DNA of 64,000 nt from VGBK01 sp964354255 (GCA_964354255.1 CAYGYX010000005.1:4940-68939); one strand, 5' to 3'; shown: positions 1-8,899, numbered from the stretch's first letter. Numbers and translations are program-made. The notes: generated by a model from the letters alone, not told the origin.

Positions 1-1143
1 TCCCAGCTCTCCCCAACGGTCGCCCGCGGCCAGGTCGATCACCGTCCAGGCCATGCCCAGCGCCCCGTCGCGCAAGGCGCGGTGCCCGTCGGCGGTCAGG
101 GTGTGATCGGCGAACGCCTTCTGGTGGTTGGTCACCGGGGCGCAGTGCAGGTCGAGGTACGGGTGGATGGCGGGGACCACGTGGCTGACGTTTCCCATGT
201 CGGTGGAGCCGGCGGTGGCCGGGTCGCGCTGCGCGCCCGGTACCAGGATGCGGCCCAGGGCACGGGCATTGGCATCGAACAACCGGGTGAGCAACGGGTC
301 GCTGACCAGGTCCTCGTACAGGTGGCCAACGTGGCTCACCTCCAAAGTGCACCCGGTGGCCGCCGCCGCCGCCTGGAAGCAGTCCATGACCCGGCCCGTG
401 AACACCGCGAGGCGGGCCTTGGTGGCGGAGCGCACGTACCACTCCGAGCGGGTGTAGTCGGGGATGATGTTGGGGGCCTCCCCGCCGTGGGTGATGATGC
501 TGTGGGTCTTGTCGGTGGGGTAGATGTGCTGGCGCAGAGCGGAGACGTTGGTGTAGGCCAGCACGAAGGCGTCGAGGGCGTTGCGCCCTTCCCAGGGGGA
601 GGCGGCGGCGTGGGCGGTCTTGCCGTGGAACTCCGCCACCAGGTGATCGACCGCCAGGTGCGGCGGGTCGAGGGTGTCCTCGTCGGCCGGATGCACCATC
701 ATCGCCGCCGCCGCGCCGGTGAAGGCGCCGGCTTGGATCAAGTCCACCTTGCCGCCGATCCTCTCCTCGGCGGGAGTGCCGAGGACGGTGACCCGGCAGC
801 CCAGCTCCTCCACCAGGGGCGCCAGGGCGAGCCCGGCGCCGATGGCGGCGGTGGCGATGAGGTTGTGGCCGCAGGCGTGGCCCACCCCGGGCAGGGCGTC
901 CAGTTCGGCGCAGATGATCACCTCGGGGCCGCGGCTGCCGACGCGGGCGGCGAAGGCGGTCTCCAGGCCGTAGGCCGGGTACTCCACTTCGAAGCCGCGG
1001 GCGGAGAGGAAGCCGGCCAGGTGGCGGGAGGTCTCTCGCTCTTCGAAGGCGATCTCCGGGTGGTCGTACATCCACCGGCTGAGGGTTTGTAGATCGGGTT
1101 CCACCGCGGTGTAGTGCTGCTCGGCGCGAGCCTTGGCGTCCAT
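1..1143 (-). CDS. M20D-family metallopeptidase/amidohydrolase (PM20D2-like), C-terminus cut off
   Basis: 381 codons are visible and no stop is reached before the window edge, so a short C-terminal piece is missing. The ATG at 1143 follows an AGGGAGG ribosome-binding site. The M20D metal-site motif GHACGHN lies at residues 88-94, just after AELDALPGV. A TPAEE motif near residue 125 supplies the usual catalytic and metal-binding glutamates, and MMVHPADED follows. The family removes acyl or amino-acid groups from small N-acyl or dipeptide substrates with two metal ions in the cytoplasm; the substrate cannot be told from sequence. It is divergent from the AhpD-like gene that starts at 1210. The reverse-strand open frame at 82-1092 is its shadow. 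Confidence 0.88.
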   Translation of the reverse strand, partial: MDAKARAEQHYTAVEPDLQTLSRWMYDHPEIAFEERETSRHLAGFLSARGFEVEYPAYGLETAFAARVGSRGPEVIICAELDALPGVGHACGHNLIATAAIGAGLALAPLVEELGCRVTVLGTPAEERIGGKVDLIQAGAFTGAAAAMMVHPADEDTLDPPHLAVDHLVAEFHGKTAHAAASPWEGRNALDAFVLAYTNVSALRQHIYPTDKTHSIITHGGEAPNIIPDYTRSEWYVRSATKARLAVFTGRVMDCFQAAAAATGCTLEVSHVGHLYEDLVSDPLLTRLFDANARALGRILVPGAQRDPATAGSTDMGNVSHVVPAIHPYLDLHCAPVTNHQKAFADHTLTADGHRALRDGALGMAWTVIDLAAGDRWGELG

Positions 1144-1209
1144 GTGCGTGCCTCCCTGGGCGAGTGGCGTCGGCGGCGACCGTAGCATTCCGGGAAGGAG
1201 GTAGGAGCG

Positions 1210-1566
1210 ATGGGACATTGGCACGACGTGGCCGCGGAGCTGTCCGGCCCGAGCCGCTCGCTGCGGCAGGCGATACCCGACACCTGGGGAGGCCTGGCCC
1301 AACTGCACCGTGAGGCCATGAAGGAGGGGGTGCTCTCGGCGGCTCTGAAGGAGGTCATCGCCCTGGTCATCGCGGTGAAAGCGGAGTGCGACGGGTGCAT
1401 CACCTACCACGCGCGCGGGGCGGCCATGAAGGGAGCCACGCCGGAGCAGGTGGCCGAGGCCCTGGGAGTGGCTGTGCTCATGATGGGCGGCCCCGGCACG
1501 ACCTGGGCGCCGCGCGCCTGGGAGGCCTACCAGGAGTACCGCGAGGAGCAGGCGGCTAAGAGCTGA
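1210..1566 (+). CDS. AhpD-like/carboxymuconolactone decarboxylase-family protein
   Basis: A 118-residue all-alpha protein with the AhpD redox signature E59-C60-x-x-C63-x3-H67 (ECDGC then H). In AhpD proteins this motif does thiol-based peroxidase or disulfide chemistry. An AAGGAGGT ribosome-binding site lies directly upstream of the ATG. The next gene, a flavin-oxidase-fold protein, begins 8 nt after the stop, so the two are probably cotranscribed, followed by lgt. A role in handling peroxide or organic hydroperoxide is a family inference; the physiological electron donor is not visible here. Confidence 0.85.
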   Translation: MGHWHDVAAELSGPSRSLRQAIPDTWGGLAQLHREAMKEGVLSAALKEVIALVIAVKAECDGCITYHARGAAMKGATPEQVAEALGVAVLMMGGPGTTWAPRAWEAYQEYREEQAAKS

Positions 1567-1574
1567 GGCACGAT

Positions 1575-2033
1575 ATGGCGACCTGGGGAGAGTTCGCGGC
1601 GAGCGCCCCGGCACTAGCGGCGGCCGGGCGGCGGCTGATTTACCAGTACGGACCCGGCATGGGTTACCTGGCCACCGTGCGGCCGGACGGGGGGCCGCGG
1701 CTGCACCCCGTTTGCCCGGCGGTCACCGGGGGAGGGCTCTGGGTCTTTGTGGTGCCGTCGCCCAAAGGCTCCGACCTGGAGCGCGACGGCCGTTACGCCC
1801 TGCACGCTTTCCTCCCCGAAGAGGTCGAAGAGGAGTTCTACGTGACGGGCCGGGCCCGCCGGATCGACGACCCGGTCACCCGGCAGGAGGCGGCGGCCGC
1901 CTACCATGCCCCGGTGCCCGACGACCACACGCTCTTCGCCCTGGACGTAGAGCGGGTGCTGCACGCCGCCTACCGCTTCCGGGGGGACTGGCCTCCCGCC
2001 TACACCCGGTGGCCGGAGCCGGGAGAGGCCTAG
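1575..2033 (+). CDS. Pyridoxamine 5'-phosphate oxidase-family (split-barrel FMN/F420-binding) protein
   Basis: 152 residues with the split-barrel pattern: a first strand GMGYLATVRPDGGPRLHPV, then a GLWVFVVPSPKGSDLERDGR strand-turn, then EEEFYVTGRARRIDD. This matches the PNPOx-like superfamily, whose members bind FMN, F420 or haem and act on small molecules. It lacks the features of true PdxH, so pyridoxal phosphate synthesis should not be assumed. It sits 8 nt after the AhpD-like gene and 3 nt before lgt, which suggests one transcript. The exact substrate is unknown. Confidence 0.75.
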   Translation: MATWGEFAASAPALAAAGRRLIYQYGPGMGYLATVRPDGGPRLHPVCPAVTGGGLWVFVVPSPKGSDLERDGRYALHAFLPEEVEEEFYVTGRARRIDDPVTRQEAAAAYHAPVPDDHTLFALDVERVLHAAYRFRGDWPPAYTRWPEPGEA

Positions 2034-2036
2034 CCG

Positions 2037-3154
2037 ATGCTCGCTTCCATCCCCTCCCCGTCGTTCAGCGTCTTGGAGATCGGGCCGCTGAACATCCACA
2101 TCTACGGCATCCTGATGGGCATCGCAGTGGCCACCGCCTACGTGCTCGTCGTGGGGCGCTACCAGAAGTTCGGCGGGGAGAGGGCGGTGGCCGAGTCGGC
2201 CGGGTTCTGGGCCATCGTCATCGGCTTCGTAGGGGCCCGCCTGGCCTACGTGCTCCCCCGTCTTGGCGACTACACCAACGATTGGCTCGGGGTGTTCCGT
2301 ATCTGGGAGGGAGGCATCGCCCTGTTCGGGGGCCTGACCTTCGGCACCGTCGCCGCCCTCTTCGTAGTGCATCGCCGCCGCGGCGACTTGCTCATGTTCA
2401 CCGACGCGGCGGCGGTCGCCCTGCCCGCCGCCCAGGCCATCGGGCGGTGGGGCAACTACTTCAACCAGGAGCTGTTCGGGACGCCGACCTCCCTGCCCTG
2501 GGGCCTGGAGATCGACCCGGAGAACCGGCCGGCCCTCTACCCGGATGCCGAGACGTTCCACCCCACCTTCCTGTACGAGATGCTGTGGAACATCGGGCTG
2601 ATCGTGTTGCTGCTCTGGCTGGAGCGGCACCGCAAGCTGCGCCGGGGCACGGCCATCGCCCTCTACATGATCCTGTACTCGGTGGCCCGGTTCCTGCTGG
2701 AGTTGATCCGCACCGATTCCCCTTACCGCTTCTGGGGCTTGAGCCGCAACGGCTGGTTCTCGCTGCTGGTGATCCTGGCGGGCCTGGGGCTGCTCTGGTG
2801 GATCTATCGGCGGCGCCCGGCCGTCGAGGAGGCAGCGGCTGCGGCGGAGATCGGCGAGGCCGGTGAGCCTGTCGAGGANNNNNNNNNNNNNNNNNNNNNN
2901 NNNNNNNNNNNNNNNNNNNNNNNNNNNNNNNNNNNNNNNNNNNNNNNNNNNNNNNNNNNNNNNNNNNNNNNNNNNNNNTCGAGGAGGCAGCGGCTGCGGC
3001 GGAGATCGGCGAGGCCGGTGAGCCTGTCGAGGAAGAGGAGCCGGCCGCCGAGGCCGAGTCCGCCGCCGGCGCTGAGGCGGGGGCCGAGACGATCGTCGAG
3101 GGCTTCGACTCTGAGGTTGGCGAGACGGGCCCGTCGCCGGCCGGAGAGAGCTGA
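2037..3154 (+). CDS. lgt: Prolipoprotein diacylglyceryl transferase, interrupted by an assembly gap
   Basis: Lgt transfers diacylglycerol from phosphatidylglycerol to the lipobox cysteine of prolipoproteins in the membrane; this genome makes several, such as the serpins at 19441 and 20802. Several membrane segments are visible, and the family signature GRWGNYFNQELFG is at residues 136-148. A 100-N gap (2879-2978) lies in the C-terminal acidic tail. The 55 bp before and after the gap are identical; joining them once gives an uninterrupted frame of 320 residues ending at 3154. The tail after about residue 262 is rich in Ala and Glu and extends past the usual Lgt core. It is 3 nt downstream of the split-barrel gene. 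Confidence 0.93.
2879..2978. other. Assembly gap of 100 N with identical 55-bp flanks
   Basis: Bases 2824-2878 and 2979-3033 are identical. A fixed 100-N spacer between ends that overlap by exactly 55 bp looks like a scaffolding join of two contigs that share a terminal k-mer. The true sequence probably has no gap: collapsing the duplicate restores the lgt reading frame. Confidence 0.9.
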
Positions 3155-3170
3155 GCTGTCGTTCTGTTCT

Positions 3171-3188
3171 CGCCCGTAAGGACGGGCG
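3171..3188 (+). terminator. Hairpin after lgt
   Basis: A 7-bp perfect stem (CGCCCGT paired with ACGGGCG) and a 4-nt loop begin 17 nt after the lgt stop. There is no U-tract, so intrinsic termination is plausible but not certain. Confidence 0.4.
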
Positions 3189-3241
3189 CAGAGGGGGCAG
3201 TACCGCGCCTCCGCCGCGTCGGGACCTTGCCCTCCCTCGAG

Positions 3242-3270
3242 CCCCCTCCCGGCTACAAGCCGGGAGGGGG
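3242..3270. repeat. 13-bp GC-rich hairpin between convergent genes
   Basis: A perfect 13-bp stem with a 3-nt ACA loop (arm CCCCCTCCCGGCT) sits between the convergent lgt and SPFH genes. It could end transcription from both sides. Its CCCCTCCCG core resembles the hairpins near 4821, 25517, 31583 and 41321, so it may belong to a dispersed intergenic family. Confidence 0.6.
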
Positions 3271-3318
3271 AATCAGTCCGCCCTTGGGAAGCAAGGCGGG
3301 CATGGTGCCGGTCTGCGC

Positions 3319-4248
3319 TTACCCCTTCGGCGGCTCCTCGTCCTTGGCGAACAGCTCGCGCACCGCCCCGATGCTGCCCAGGATTCCGCTCAACTCCATG
3401 GGGAGGAACACCTTGGTGGCCTTGCCGTCGGCGATGCGGGCCAGGGCGTCCAGGTAGCGGATGGCGATGAGGTCGGGGCTGGGATTGCCGATGTGGATGG
3501 CCCCGAAGACCCGCTCAATGGCCTGGCCCTCGCCCTCGGCGACGGTCAGCAGCCTGAACTTGTCGGCATCGGCTACCTCCCTGATGGCCTGGGCCTGGCC
3601 CTGGGCCTCCAGGATCCGGGACTCCTTGACGCCCTCGGCGCGCAGAATGGCGGCCCGCTTGTCGCCTTCCGCCTCGGTGACGATGGCCCGCCGGTCGCGC
3701 TCCGCCTTCATCTGGCGGTGCATGGCCTCGGTTACATCCGGCGGCGGGTCGATGCGCTGGATCTCCACCCGCACCACCTGGGTTCCCCAGACGTCGGTGG
3801 CCTCGTCGAGTACCTGGCGCAGCTGGGTGTTGATGGCCTCGCGCGAGGTGAGCGCCTCATCGAGGTCCATGTCGCCGACGATGTTCCTCAGGTTGGTCTG
3901 GGCCAGCTTCGTGGCCGCCAGGATGAAGTTGGCGACGTTGTAGCGCAGCTTCATCGGGTCGGTGGCCCGGTAGTAGACGACGGCGTCGACGGTGACCACC
4001 ACGTTGTCCTCGGTGATCACTTCCTGCGGTGGAACGTCGACCACCTGTTCCCGCATGTCGACCCGGCGGATGCGCTCGATGAACGGCCAGATCCAGCGCA
4101 GCCCGGGATCGACGGTGCGGTCGTAACGGCCGAAGCGCTCAACCAGGCCCTTCTCGAACTGGCTGACGATCTTGAGGCCCGCCCCGATGATGATGAAGGC
4201 CCCGGCGATGACGACGATGAGGATTACCAGCAACTGGGTTTGGTCCAT
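3319..4248 (-). CDS. SPFH/band 7 (stomatin-prohibitin-like, QmcA-type) membrane protein
   Basis: 309 residues: one N-terminal membrane helix (about residues 6-26), then the SPFH domain with QFEKGLVERFGRY and DPGLRWIWPF, followed by a long Ala/Glu/Arg-rich helical region with repeated KAERDRRA and EAEGDKRA patterns that likely forms a coiled coil. Family members form large membrane-bound rings that organise membrane microdomains and associate with proteases. It lies 25 nt downstream of the NfeD-like gene on the same strand. That pairing of NfeD and SPFH is widespread and supports a shared membrane-quality role. Substrates cannot be inferred. Confidence 0.9.
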   Translation of the reverse strand: MDQTQLLVILIVVIAGAFIIIGAGLKIVSQFEKGLVERFGRYDRTVDPGLRWIWPFIERIRRVDMREQVVDVPPQEVITEDNVVVTVDAVVYYRATDPMKLRYNVANFILAATKLAQTNLRNIVGDMDLDEALTSREAINTQLRQVLDEATDVWGTQVVRVEIQRIDPPPDVTEAMHRQMKAERDRRAIVTEAEGDKRAAILRAEGVKESRILEAQGQAQAIREVADADKFRLLTVAEGEGQAIERVFGAIHIGNPSPDLIAIRYLDALARIADGKATKVFLPMELSGILGSIGAVRELFAKDEEPPKG

Positions 4249-4273
4249 GTCTCCTCCTATCCAGCCTGCTCGG

Positions 4274-4711
4274 CTACTGATCCTCCGGCACCACCACCAG
4301 GCGGGTGCCCCGCATCTCCACTACCAGGGCCTCGGCCCCCGGCTCGAGCGGGTCGCCGTCGGTGGTCGCCCGCCAGCTCTCGGTGTCGAGGCGCACCCGG
4401 CCGGTCCCGGCCACCCGGTCGACGCGCTCCAGGACCAGCACCCGGCGGCCGACGAAGCGGTTCGCTCCGACCGGAACCGCCTTCTGGTCTCCCCGCCGCA
4501 CCAGGCGCTGGATGATGATCAGAACCAGCACCGAGGTCACCAGGAACACCGCCAGCACGATGGCCGGTTCCACGTCGAGCCAGGCGAGCACGAAAGCCAC
4601 CACCGCCCCCGCGGCGAAGGGCAGCATGAAAAAACCGGCGGTGAAGATCTCGCCTATGCCGAAGACCGCGGCCACCCCCAGCCAGATCCAGCGCCACCAT
4701 TCGTTGTCCAT
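4274..4711 (-). CDS. NfeD-like membrane protein with C-terminal OB-fold domain
   Basis: 145 residues. Two or three hydrophobic helices fill residues 8-75 (for example FTAGFFMLPFAAGAVVAFVL), and a soluble C-terminal part with GRRVLVLERVD, GTGRVRLDTESWRA and GAEALVVEMRGTRLVV fits the NfeD OB-fold. This is the short form without the N-terminal ClpP-like serine protease domain. NfeD proteins partner with SPFH proteins in the membrane, and the SPFH gene is directly downstream. Its ATG is at 4711; the preceding 139 bp carry GC-rich hairpins. Confidence 0.85.
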   Translation of the reverse strand: MDNEWWRWIWLGVAAVFGIGEIFTAGFFMLPFAAGAVVAFVLAWLDVEPAIVLAVFLVTSVLVLIIIQRLVRRGDQKAVPVGANRFVGRRVLVLERVDRVAGTGRVRLDTESWRATTDGDPLEPGAEALVVEMRGTRLVVVPEDQ

Positions 4712-4779
4712 ATCTGGTCGCCTTCCGTCTGCCGACGGGGTAAGTATCGCAGGTGGGGGCGCCTGGCGAATGCTCGCTG

Positions 4780-4846
4780 CCCCCTCCCGCTGGCGCGAAA
4801 GCGGACGCCCTCCCCCTCCGCCCCCTCCCGCTGGCGCGGGAGGGGG
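4780..4846. repeat. Pair of GC-rich repeats, the second a perfect 11-bp hairpin
   Basis: The string CCCCCTCCCGCTGGCGCG occurs at 4780-4797 and again at 4821-4838. The second copy continues into a perfect 11-bp stem (4821-4831 with 4836-4846, loop TGGC). It lies in the intergenic space between the AMIN-like gene, whose stop is at 4851, and the nfeD-like start. It may act as terminator for the upstream gene. Confidence 0.55.
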
Positions 4847-4850
4847 TACC

Positions 4851-5543
4851 TCAGTCGGCGATGTCGACGTAGATCCGCGGCGGCCCGGTCATCGTGCCGA
4901 CCGAGAATGGCTTCTCGCCGGTTAGGCCGATGGCCCACCACAGGTTCGCCTCGAAGTCCTCGATGATCAGCAACTGGACCACGCTGCCGTTGCCCACGTC
5001 GAGGCGCCGCGGGCCGTCGTAGGTCATCACCACCGTGGGGCCGCTGAGGTCGGCGGTGCCGGAAGGCTGCAAGCGGGTGACGAGGAAGGCAGCACCCTCC
5101 ACCCAGCCTCCTTCCGGCTCGACCATGCCCTCTATCTCCCCCGGCACGTAGGCGAACTCCCAGTTCGGGAAGGATGGCTCCTGGAAGTCGAAGACGACGC
5201 GGGTGTAGCCGTCGTGGTCGCCGAAGCGGACGCCGGTGAGCAGACCGAAGTCACCGGCTCCCGACTTGGGGCTGGTGTCGCCCGCGAAGGGGACGGTGGT
5301 GGTCGTCGTCGTCGTGGCCATCGTGGTCGTGGTCGCGGCGGTGGTGGTCGTTACGGTGGTGGTGGCAGCCTCCGTGGTGGTGGCCGGGCCGGTCGTCTCC
5401 GTGGTCGAGGCGGCCGCGGGGGTGGTGTTGTCGTCGTTGCGAGCCACCAGGACGATGATGAGCACCGCCACCAGGGCTACCAGGAGGCCGCCGAGCACGG
5501 CCACGAGGATGCCGAAGCGGTCGGAACCGGGGCGGTCGGTCAC
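4851..5543 (-). CDS. Membrane-anchored secreted protein with Thr-rich linker and AMIN-like domain
   Basis: 230 residues. A short basic N-terminus and a hydrophobic segment (about residues 12-33, VAVLGGLLVALVAVLIIVLV) serve as signal or anchor. A long Thr/Ala/Val linker follows (residues about 40-88), then a beta-rich C-terminal domain with TGVRFGDHDGYTRVVFDF and GLTGEKPFSV near the end. That pattern matches the actinobacterial AMIN-like domain found in exported proteins, thought to bind cell-wall polymers. It is directly downstream of clpB on the same strand (49 nt), which is probably coincidental. The function is unknown. Confidence 0.72.
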   Translation of the reverse strand: MTDRPGSDRFGILVAVLGGLLVALVAVLIIVLVARNDDNTTPAAASTTETTGPATTTEAATTTVTTTTAATTTTMATTTTTTTVPFAGDTSPKSGAGDFGLLTGVRFGDHDGYTRVVFDFQEPSFPNWEFAYVPGEIEGMVEPEGGWVEGAAFLVTRLQPSGTADLSGPTVVMTYDGPRRLDVGNGSVVQLLIIEDFEANLWWAIGLTGEKPFSVGTMTGPPRIYVDIAD

Positions 5544-5592
5544 CTGAGTCCTCCTCGAGGGGCTTGCCGGGCCGACGCTAGCGGCCGGCGCC

Positions 5593-8169
5593 TCAGGCGG
5601 CGTGCTCCAGGCGGAGCCCCTCCTCGCCCACTTCCACCAGCACCGTGTCCCCGTCGCCGAAGCGGCTTTCCAGCAGCGCCACGGCCAGGCGGTCGCCGAT
5701 CTCGGTCTGGATGAGGCGCTTGAGCGGCCTGGCCCCGTAGGAGGGGTCGTAGCCGTGCTCGGCCAGCCACTTGCCGGCGGCCGGGGTGAGCTCGAGGCCG
5801 AGGCGCCGGCCGGCGAGGCGGCGCCGCAGATGCTCCACCTGGATGTCGACGATGCGGCGCAGGTCGGCCCGGGTGAGGCGGTGGAAGACGATCACCTCGT
5901 CGACCCGGTTGAGGAACTCGGGCCGGAAGTGGCGGTGCACCACCTCGAGCACCCGGGCGCGGGCCGTCTCCTCGGGCAGGCCGGGGTCGAGGAGTTCGGA
6001 GCCGAGGTTGGAGGTCATGATGAGGACCACATTGGTGAGGTCGACGGTGCGCCCGTGGCCGTCGGTGAGGCGCCCGTCGTCGAGCACCTGCAGCAGCACG
6101 TTGAAGACGTCCTGGTGGGCCTTCTCGATCTCGTCGAGGAGGACCACGGAGTAGGGGCGGCGGCGCACCGCCTCGGTCAGCTGGCCGCCCTCGTCGTAGC
6201 CGACGTAGCCGGGCGGGGCCCCGATGAGGCGGCTCACCGTGTGCTTCTCCATGTACTCGGACATGTCGAGGCGGACCATGGCCCGCTCGTCGTCGAAGAG
6301 GAACTCGGCGAGGGCGCGGGCCAGCTCGGTCTTCCCCACCCCGGTGGGGCCGAGGAAGATGAACGAGCCGATTGGCCGGTGCGGGTCGGAGAGCCCGGCT
6401 CGGGAGCGGCGCACGGCGTCGGCCACCGCCGACACCGCGTCGTCCTGGCCCACCACCCGGCGGTGCAGGTGCTCCTCGAGGCGGATGAGCTTGTCGACCT
6501 CGCCCTCCATCAGCCGGGTGACCGGCACCCCGGTCCAGCGGCTCACCACCTCGGCGATGTCCTCCTCGTCCACTTCCTCCTTGAGCATGCGCAGGGTGGC
6601 CTGCAGCTGCTGGAGGGCGTGCTGGGCCTCGGCCAGGCGGGTTTGCAGCCCGGGAAGGGTGCCGTAGCGGAACTCGGCGGCCCGTTGCAGGTCGCCGTCC
6701 CGCTCCGCCCGCTCGGCGGCGGCCCGGGCCTGCTCGATCTCCTCCTTGACGGCGCGGATGGCGGCGATGGCCTCCTTCTCCTCGCCCCAGTGGGCGCGGA
6801 GGCACTCCACCTCGCCGGCCACCTCGCGCAACTCGGCCTCCAGGGCGCTGAGCCGTTCCTTACTGGCGGCATCGGTCTCCTTGCGGAGAGCGGCCCGTTC
6901 GATCTCCAGTTGACGGCGCCTGCGCTCCAGTTCGTCGATCTCTTCGGGCATGGAGTCGATCTCGATGCGCAGGCGGCTGGCCGCCTCGTCGATGAGGTCG
7001 ATGGCCTTGTCGGGGAGGTGGCGCCCGGTGATGTAGCGGTCGGAGAGCATCGCCGCCGCCAGCAGGGCGGAATCGGTGATGCGCACCCCGTGGTGCACCT
7101 CGTAGCGCTCCTTGAGGCCGCGCAGGATGCCGACCGTGTCCTCCACCGACGGGGCCTCGACCAGCACCGGCTGGAAGCGGCGCTCCAGGGCGGCGTCCTT
7201 CTCGACGTGGCGGCGGTACTCGTCCAGGGTGGTGGCGCCGATCATCCGCAGCTCGCCGCGGGCCAGCATCGGCTTGAGCATGTTGGAGGCGTCCAGGGCC
7301 CCCTCGGCCGCGCCGGCCCCGACGATCGTGTGCAGCTCGTCGACGAAGGTGATGACCTGGCCCTGGGCGGCCTTGATCTCGTTGAGGGTCGCCTTCAGCC
7401 GCTCCTCGAACTCGCCCCGGTACTTGGCCCCGGCCACCATGGCGGAGAAGTCGAGGGCCACGATGCGCTTGCTCTTGAGGCCCTCGGGCACGTCCCCGGC
7501 GACGATGCGCCCGGCGAGGCCCTCGACGATGGCCGTCTTGCCCACTCCCGGCTCGCCGATGAGCACCGGGTTGTTCTTGGTACGGCGGGAGAGCACCTGG
7601 ATGACCCGGCGGATCTCCTCGTCGCGGCCGATGACCGGGTCCAGCTTGCCGCGCCGGGCTTCTTCCACCAGGTCGCGCCCGTACTGCTCGAGGGCGTGGA
7701 AGGTGGGCTCCGGGTCCTGGGAGGTGACCCGGGCGGCTCCCCGTACCTCGGCCAGGGTTTGCAGCATGGCCTCGCGGGTGGCGCCGGCGGCGCGTAGCGC
7801 CTCCCCGGCGGGGCCGGGGGCGGCGGCCAGGGTGAGCAGGAGGTGCTCCACCGAGGTGTAGTCGTCCTTCATGGCGGCACGTTCGCCGTCGGCCGCCTCC
7901 AGGACCCGGATGAGGTCGGGGGAGAAGCCGGTCTTGGCATCGCCGAAGACGCGGGGAACGCTCCCCAAGGCCTCGTCCAGTCGGCGGCGCAGGGCGGCCG
8001 GGTCCACGCCGACCCTGGAGAGCAGCGGGTACACGAGGCCCTCGCCCTGGCCGAGCAGGGCGAGGAGCAGGTGCTCGGGGGCGACGGCCTGGTGGTGGCG
8101 GCGCTGGGCCTCGCCGGCCGCGCCGGCGACGGCCTCTTGCGCCTTGTGGGTGAAGGTGTTCAGGTCCAT
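5593..8169 (-). CDS. clpB: ATP-dependent disaggregase ClpB (Hsp104 family)
   Basis: 858 residues, full length. The Clp N-domain covers about residues 1-145. The first AAA domain has Walker A GEPGVGKT at 205-212, the Glu/Arg-rich middle coiled-coil follows at roughly 400-530, and the second AAA domain has Walker A GPTGVGKT and the sensor region RPEFLNRVDE. It extracts polypeptides from aggregates together with DnaK, DnaJ and GrpE, all encoded at 11.3-14.7 kb. An operator-like element 50 nt upstream (8219-8239) is nearly the same as the one 46 nt upstream of dnaK, which suggests joint control by HspR. Large open frames on the opposite strand here are shadows. Confidence 0.97.
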   Translation of the reverse strand: MDLNTFTHKAQEAVAGAAGEAQRRHHQAVAPEHLLLALLGQGEGLVYPLLSRVGVDPAALRRRLDEALGSVPRVFGDAKTGFSPDLIRVLEAADGERAAMKDDYTSVEHLLLTLAAAPGPAGEALRAAGATREAMLQTLAEVRGAARVTSQDPEPTFHALEQYGRDLVEEARRGKLDPVIGRDEEIRRVIQVLSRRTKNNPVLIGEPGVGKTAIVEGLAGRIVAGDVPEGLKSKRIVALDFSAMVAGAKYRGEFEERLKATLNEIKAAQGQVITFVDELHTIVGAGAAEGALDASNMLKPMLARGELRMIGATTLDEYRRHVEKDAALERRFQPVLVEAPSVEDTVGILRGLKERYEVHHGVRITDSALLAAAMLSDRYITGRHLPDKAIDLIDEAASRLRIEIDSMPEEIDELERRRRQLEIERAALRKETDAASKERLSALEAELREVAGEVECLRAHWGEEKEAIAAIRAVKEEIEQARAAAERAERDGDLQRAAEFRYGTLPGLQTRLAEAQHALQQLQATLRMLKEEVDEEDIAEVVSRWTGVPVTRLMEGEVDKLIRLEEHLHRRVVGQDDAVSAVADAVRRSRAGLSDPHRPIGSFIFLGPTGVGKTELARALAEFLFDDERAMVRLDMSEYMEKHTVSRLIGAPPGYVGYDEGGQLTEAVRRRPYSVVLLDEIEKAHQDVFNVLLQVLDDGRLTDGHGRTVDLTNVVLIMTSNLGSELLDPGLPEETARARVLEVVHRHFRPEFLNRVDEVIVFHRLTRADLRRIVDIQVEHLRRRLAGRRLGLELTPAAGKWLAEHGYDPSYGARPLKRLIQTEIGDRLAVALLESRFGDGDTVLVEVGEEGLRLEHAA

Positions 8170-8218
8170 TTGGGCTCCGCTCTCGCCAAACCCGGATTGA
8201 GTCGCTCTATTCCGAAAA

Positions 8219-8239
8219 TCTAAGTGCTATCTTATCAAC
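8219..8239 (-). promoter_or_regulatory. HspR (HAIR-like) operator of clpB
   Basis: On the coding strand this reads as a TTGATA half, 7 nt, then ACTTAGA. A 16-nt core shared with the dnaK upstream region (14742-14757) differs at only two positions. The known HspR box (HAIR) is CTTGAGT-N7-ACTCAAG; this copy is degenerate but keeps the 7-nt spacing. It lies 50 nt before the clpB start. Confidence 0.6.
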
Positions 8240-8286
8240 CCCTGGGCTCTGTCGGCAAGCGCCGACCCCAGGTGTCTCCCCGGGCC

Positions 8287-8872
8287 GTGCCCTACGATGA
8301 GCCGGAGGAGCACAGCGAGAGCAGCACGGCCCTCTGTCGACCCGAACGGCCCGGGGAGGAGACCGTGGTTCGGGCCGTGGTGGCGGACGCGTTCGTGGAT
8401 GAACTCGCGGTGGCGGACCTGGTCGACGCGCTGCGCTCCTCGCCCGACTGGATCGACGGGTTGTCGTTCGTCGCCGAGTTGGACGGGCGCGTGGTGGCCC
8501 ACATCCTCTTCAGCCGGGCCCTGCTCGACGCGCCGCCCCGCCTGGTCGAGGTGCTCCAGCTGGGGGCCGGTGGGCGTGGCGGGCGCCTATCAGGGCAGGG
8601 GGATAGGGTCTGCCCTCGTCCGCTACGGCCTGGAGCAGGTCCGCCGGCGGTCCGAGCCGCTCGTCTTCCTGGAGGGTGATCCCGCTTACTACAGCCGGTT
8701 CGGCTTCGAGGAGGGCCGCCGGCACGGCTTCCGGCGGCCGTCGCTGCGGATCACGGAGGAGGGCTTCCAGGTGGTCAAGCTGCCGTCCTACGAGCCGTGG
8801 ATGACCGGCACCCTGGTGTACTCGCGCGTCTTCTGGGACCTCGACTGCGTGGGATTGCGCGACCCGCAATAG
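8287..8872 (+). pseudogene. GNAT acetyltransferase (YhbS-like) broken by one frameshift
   Basis: The N-terminal half (ending EVLQLG) and the C-terminal half (VGVAGAYQGRGIGSALV onward to the stop at 8872) lie in different frames. Removing one G from the G5 run at 8562-8566 joins them as LQLGPVGVAGAYQGRGIG, the acetyl-CoA-binding loop of GNAT proteins. The later YYSRFGFEEG segment is typical of YhbS-type acetyltransferases. This is either a real null allele or a one-base assembly error in a homopolymer. The start is uncertain: GTG at 8287 is used, and GTG at 8365 is also in frame. It diverges from clpB. Confidence 0.75.
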
Positions 8873-8899
8873 GCCGGGACCGCCGACGAGCCGCCGGCT

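Noticed and set aside
82..1092. Long plus-strand open frame over the first gene
   Set aside because: Gly/Val/Ala-rich product with no family features; the minus strand holds a clear M20D peptidase.
5602..7797. 731-residue open frame opposite clpB
   Set aside because: Codon-bias shadow of ClpB; composition-only similarity.
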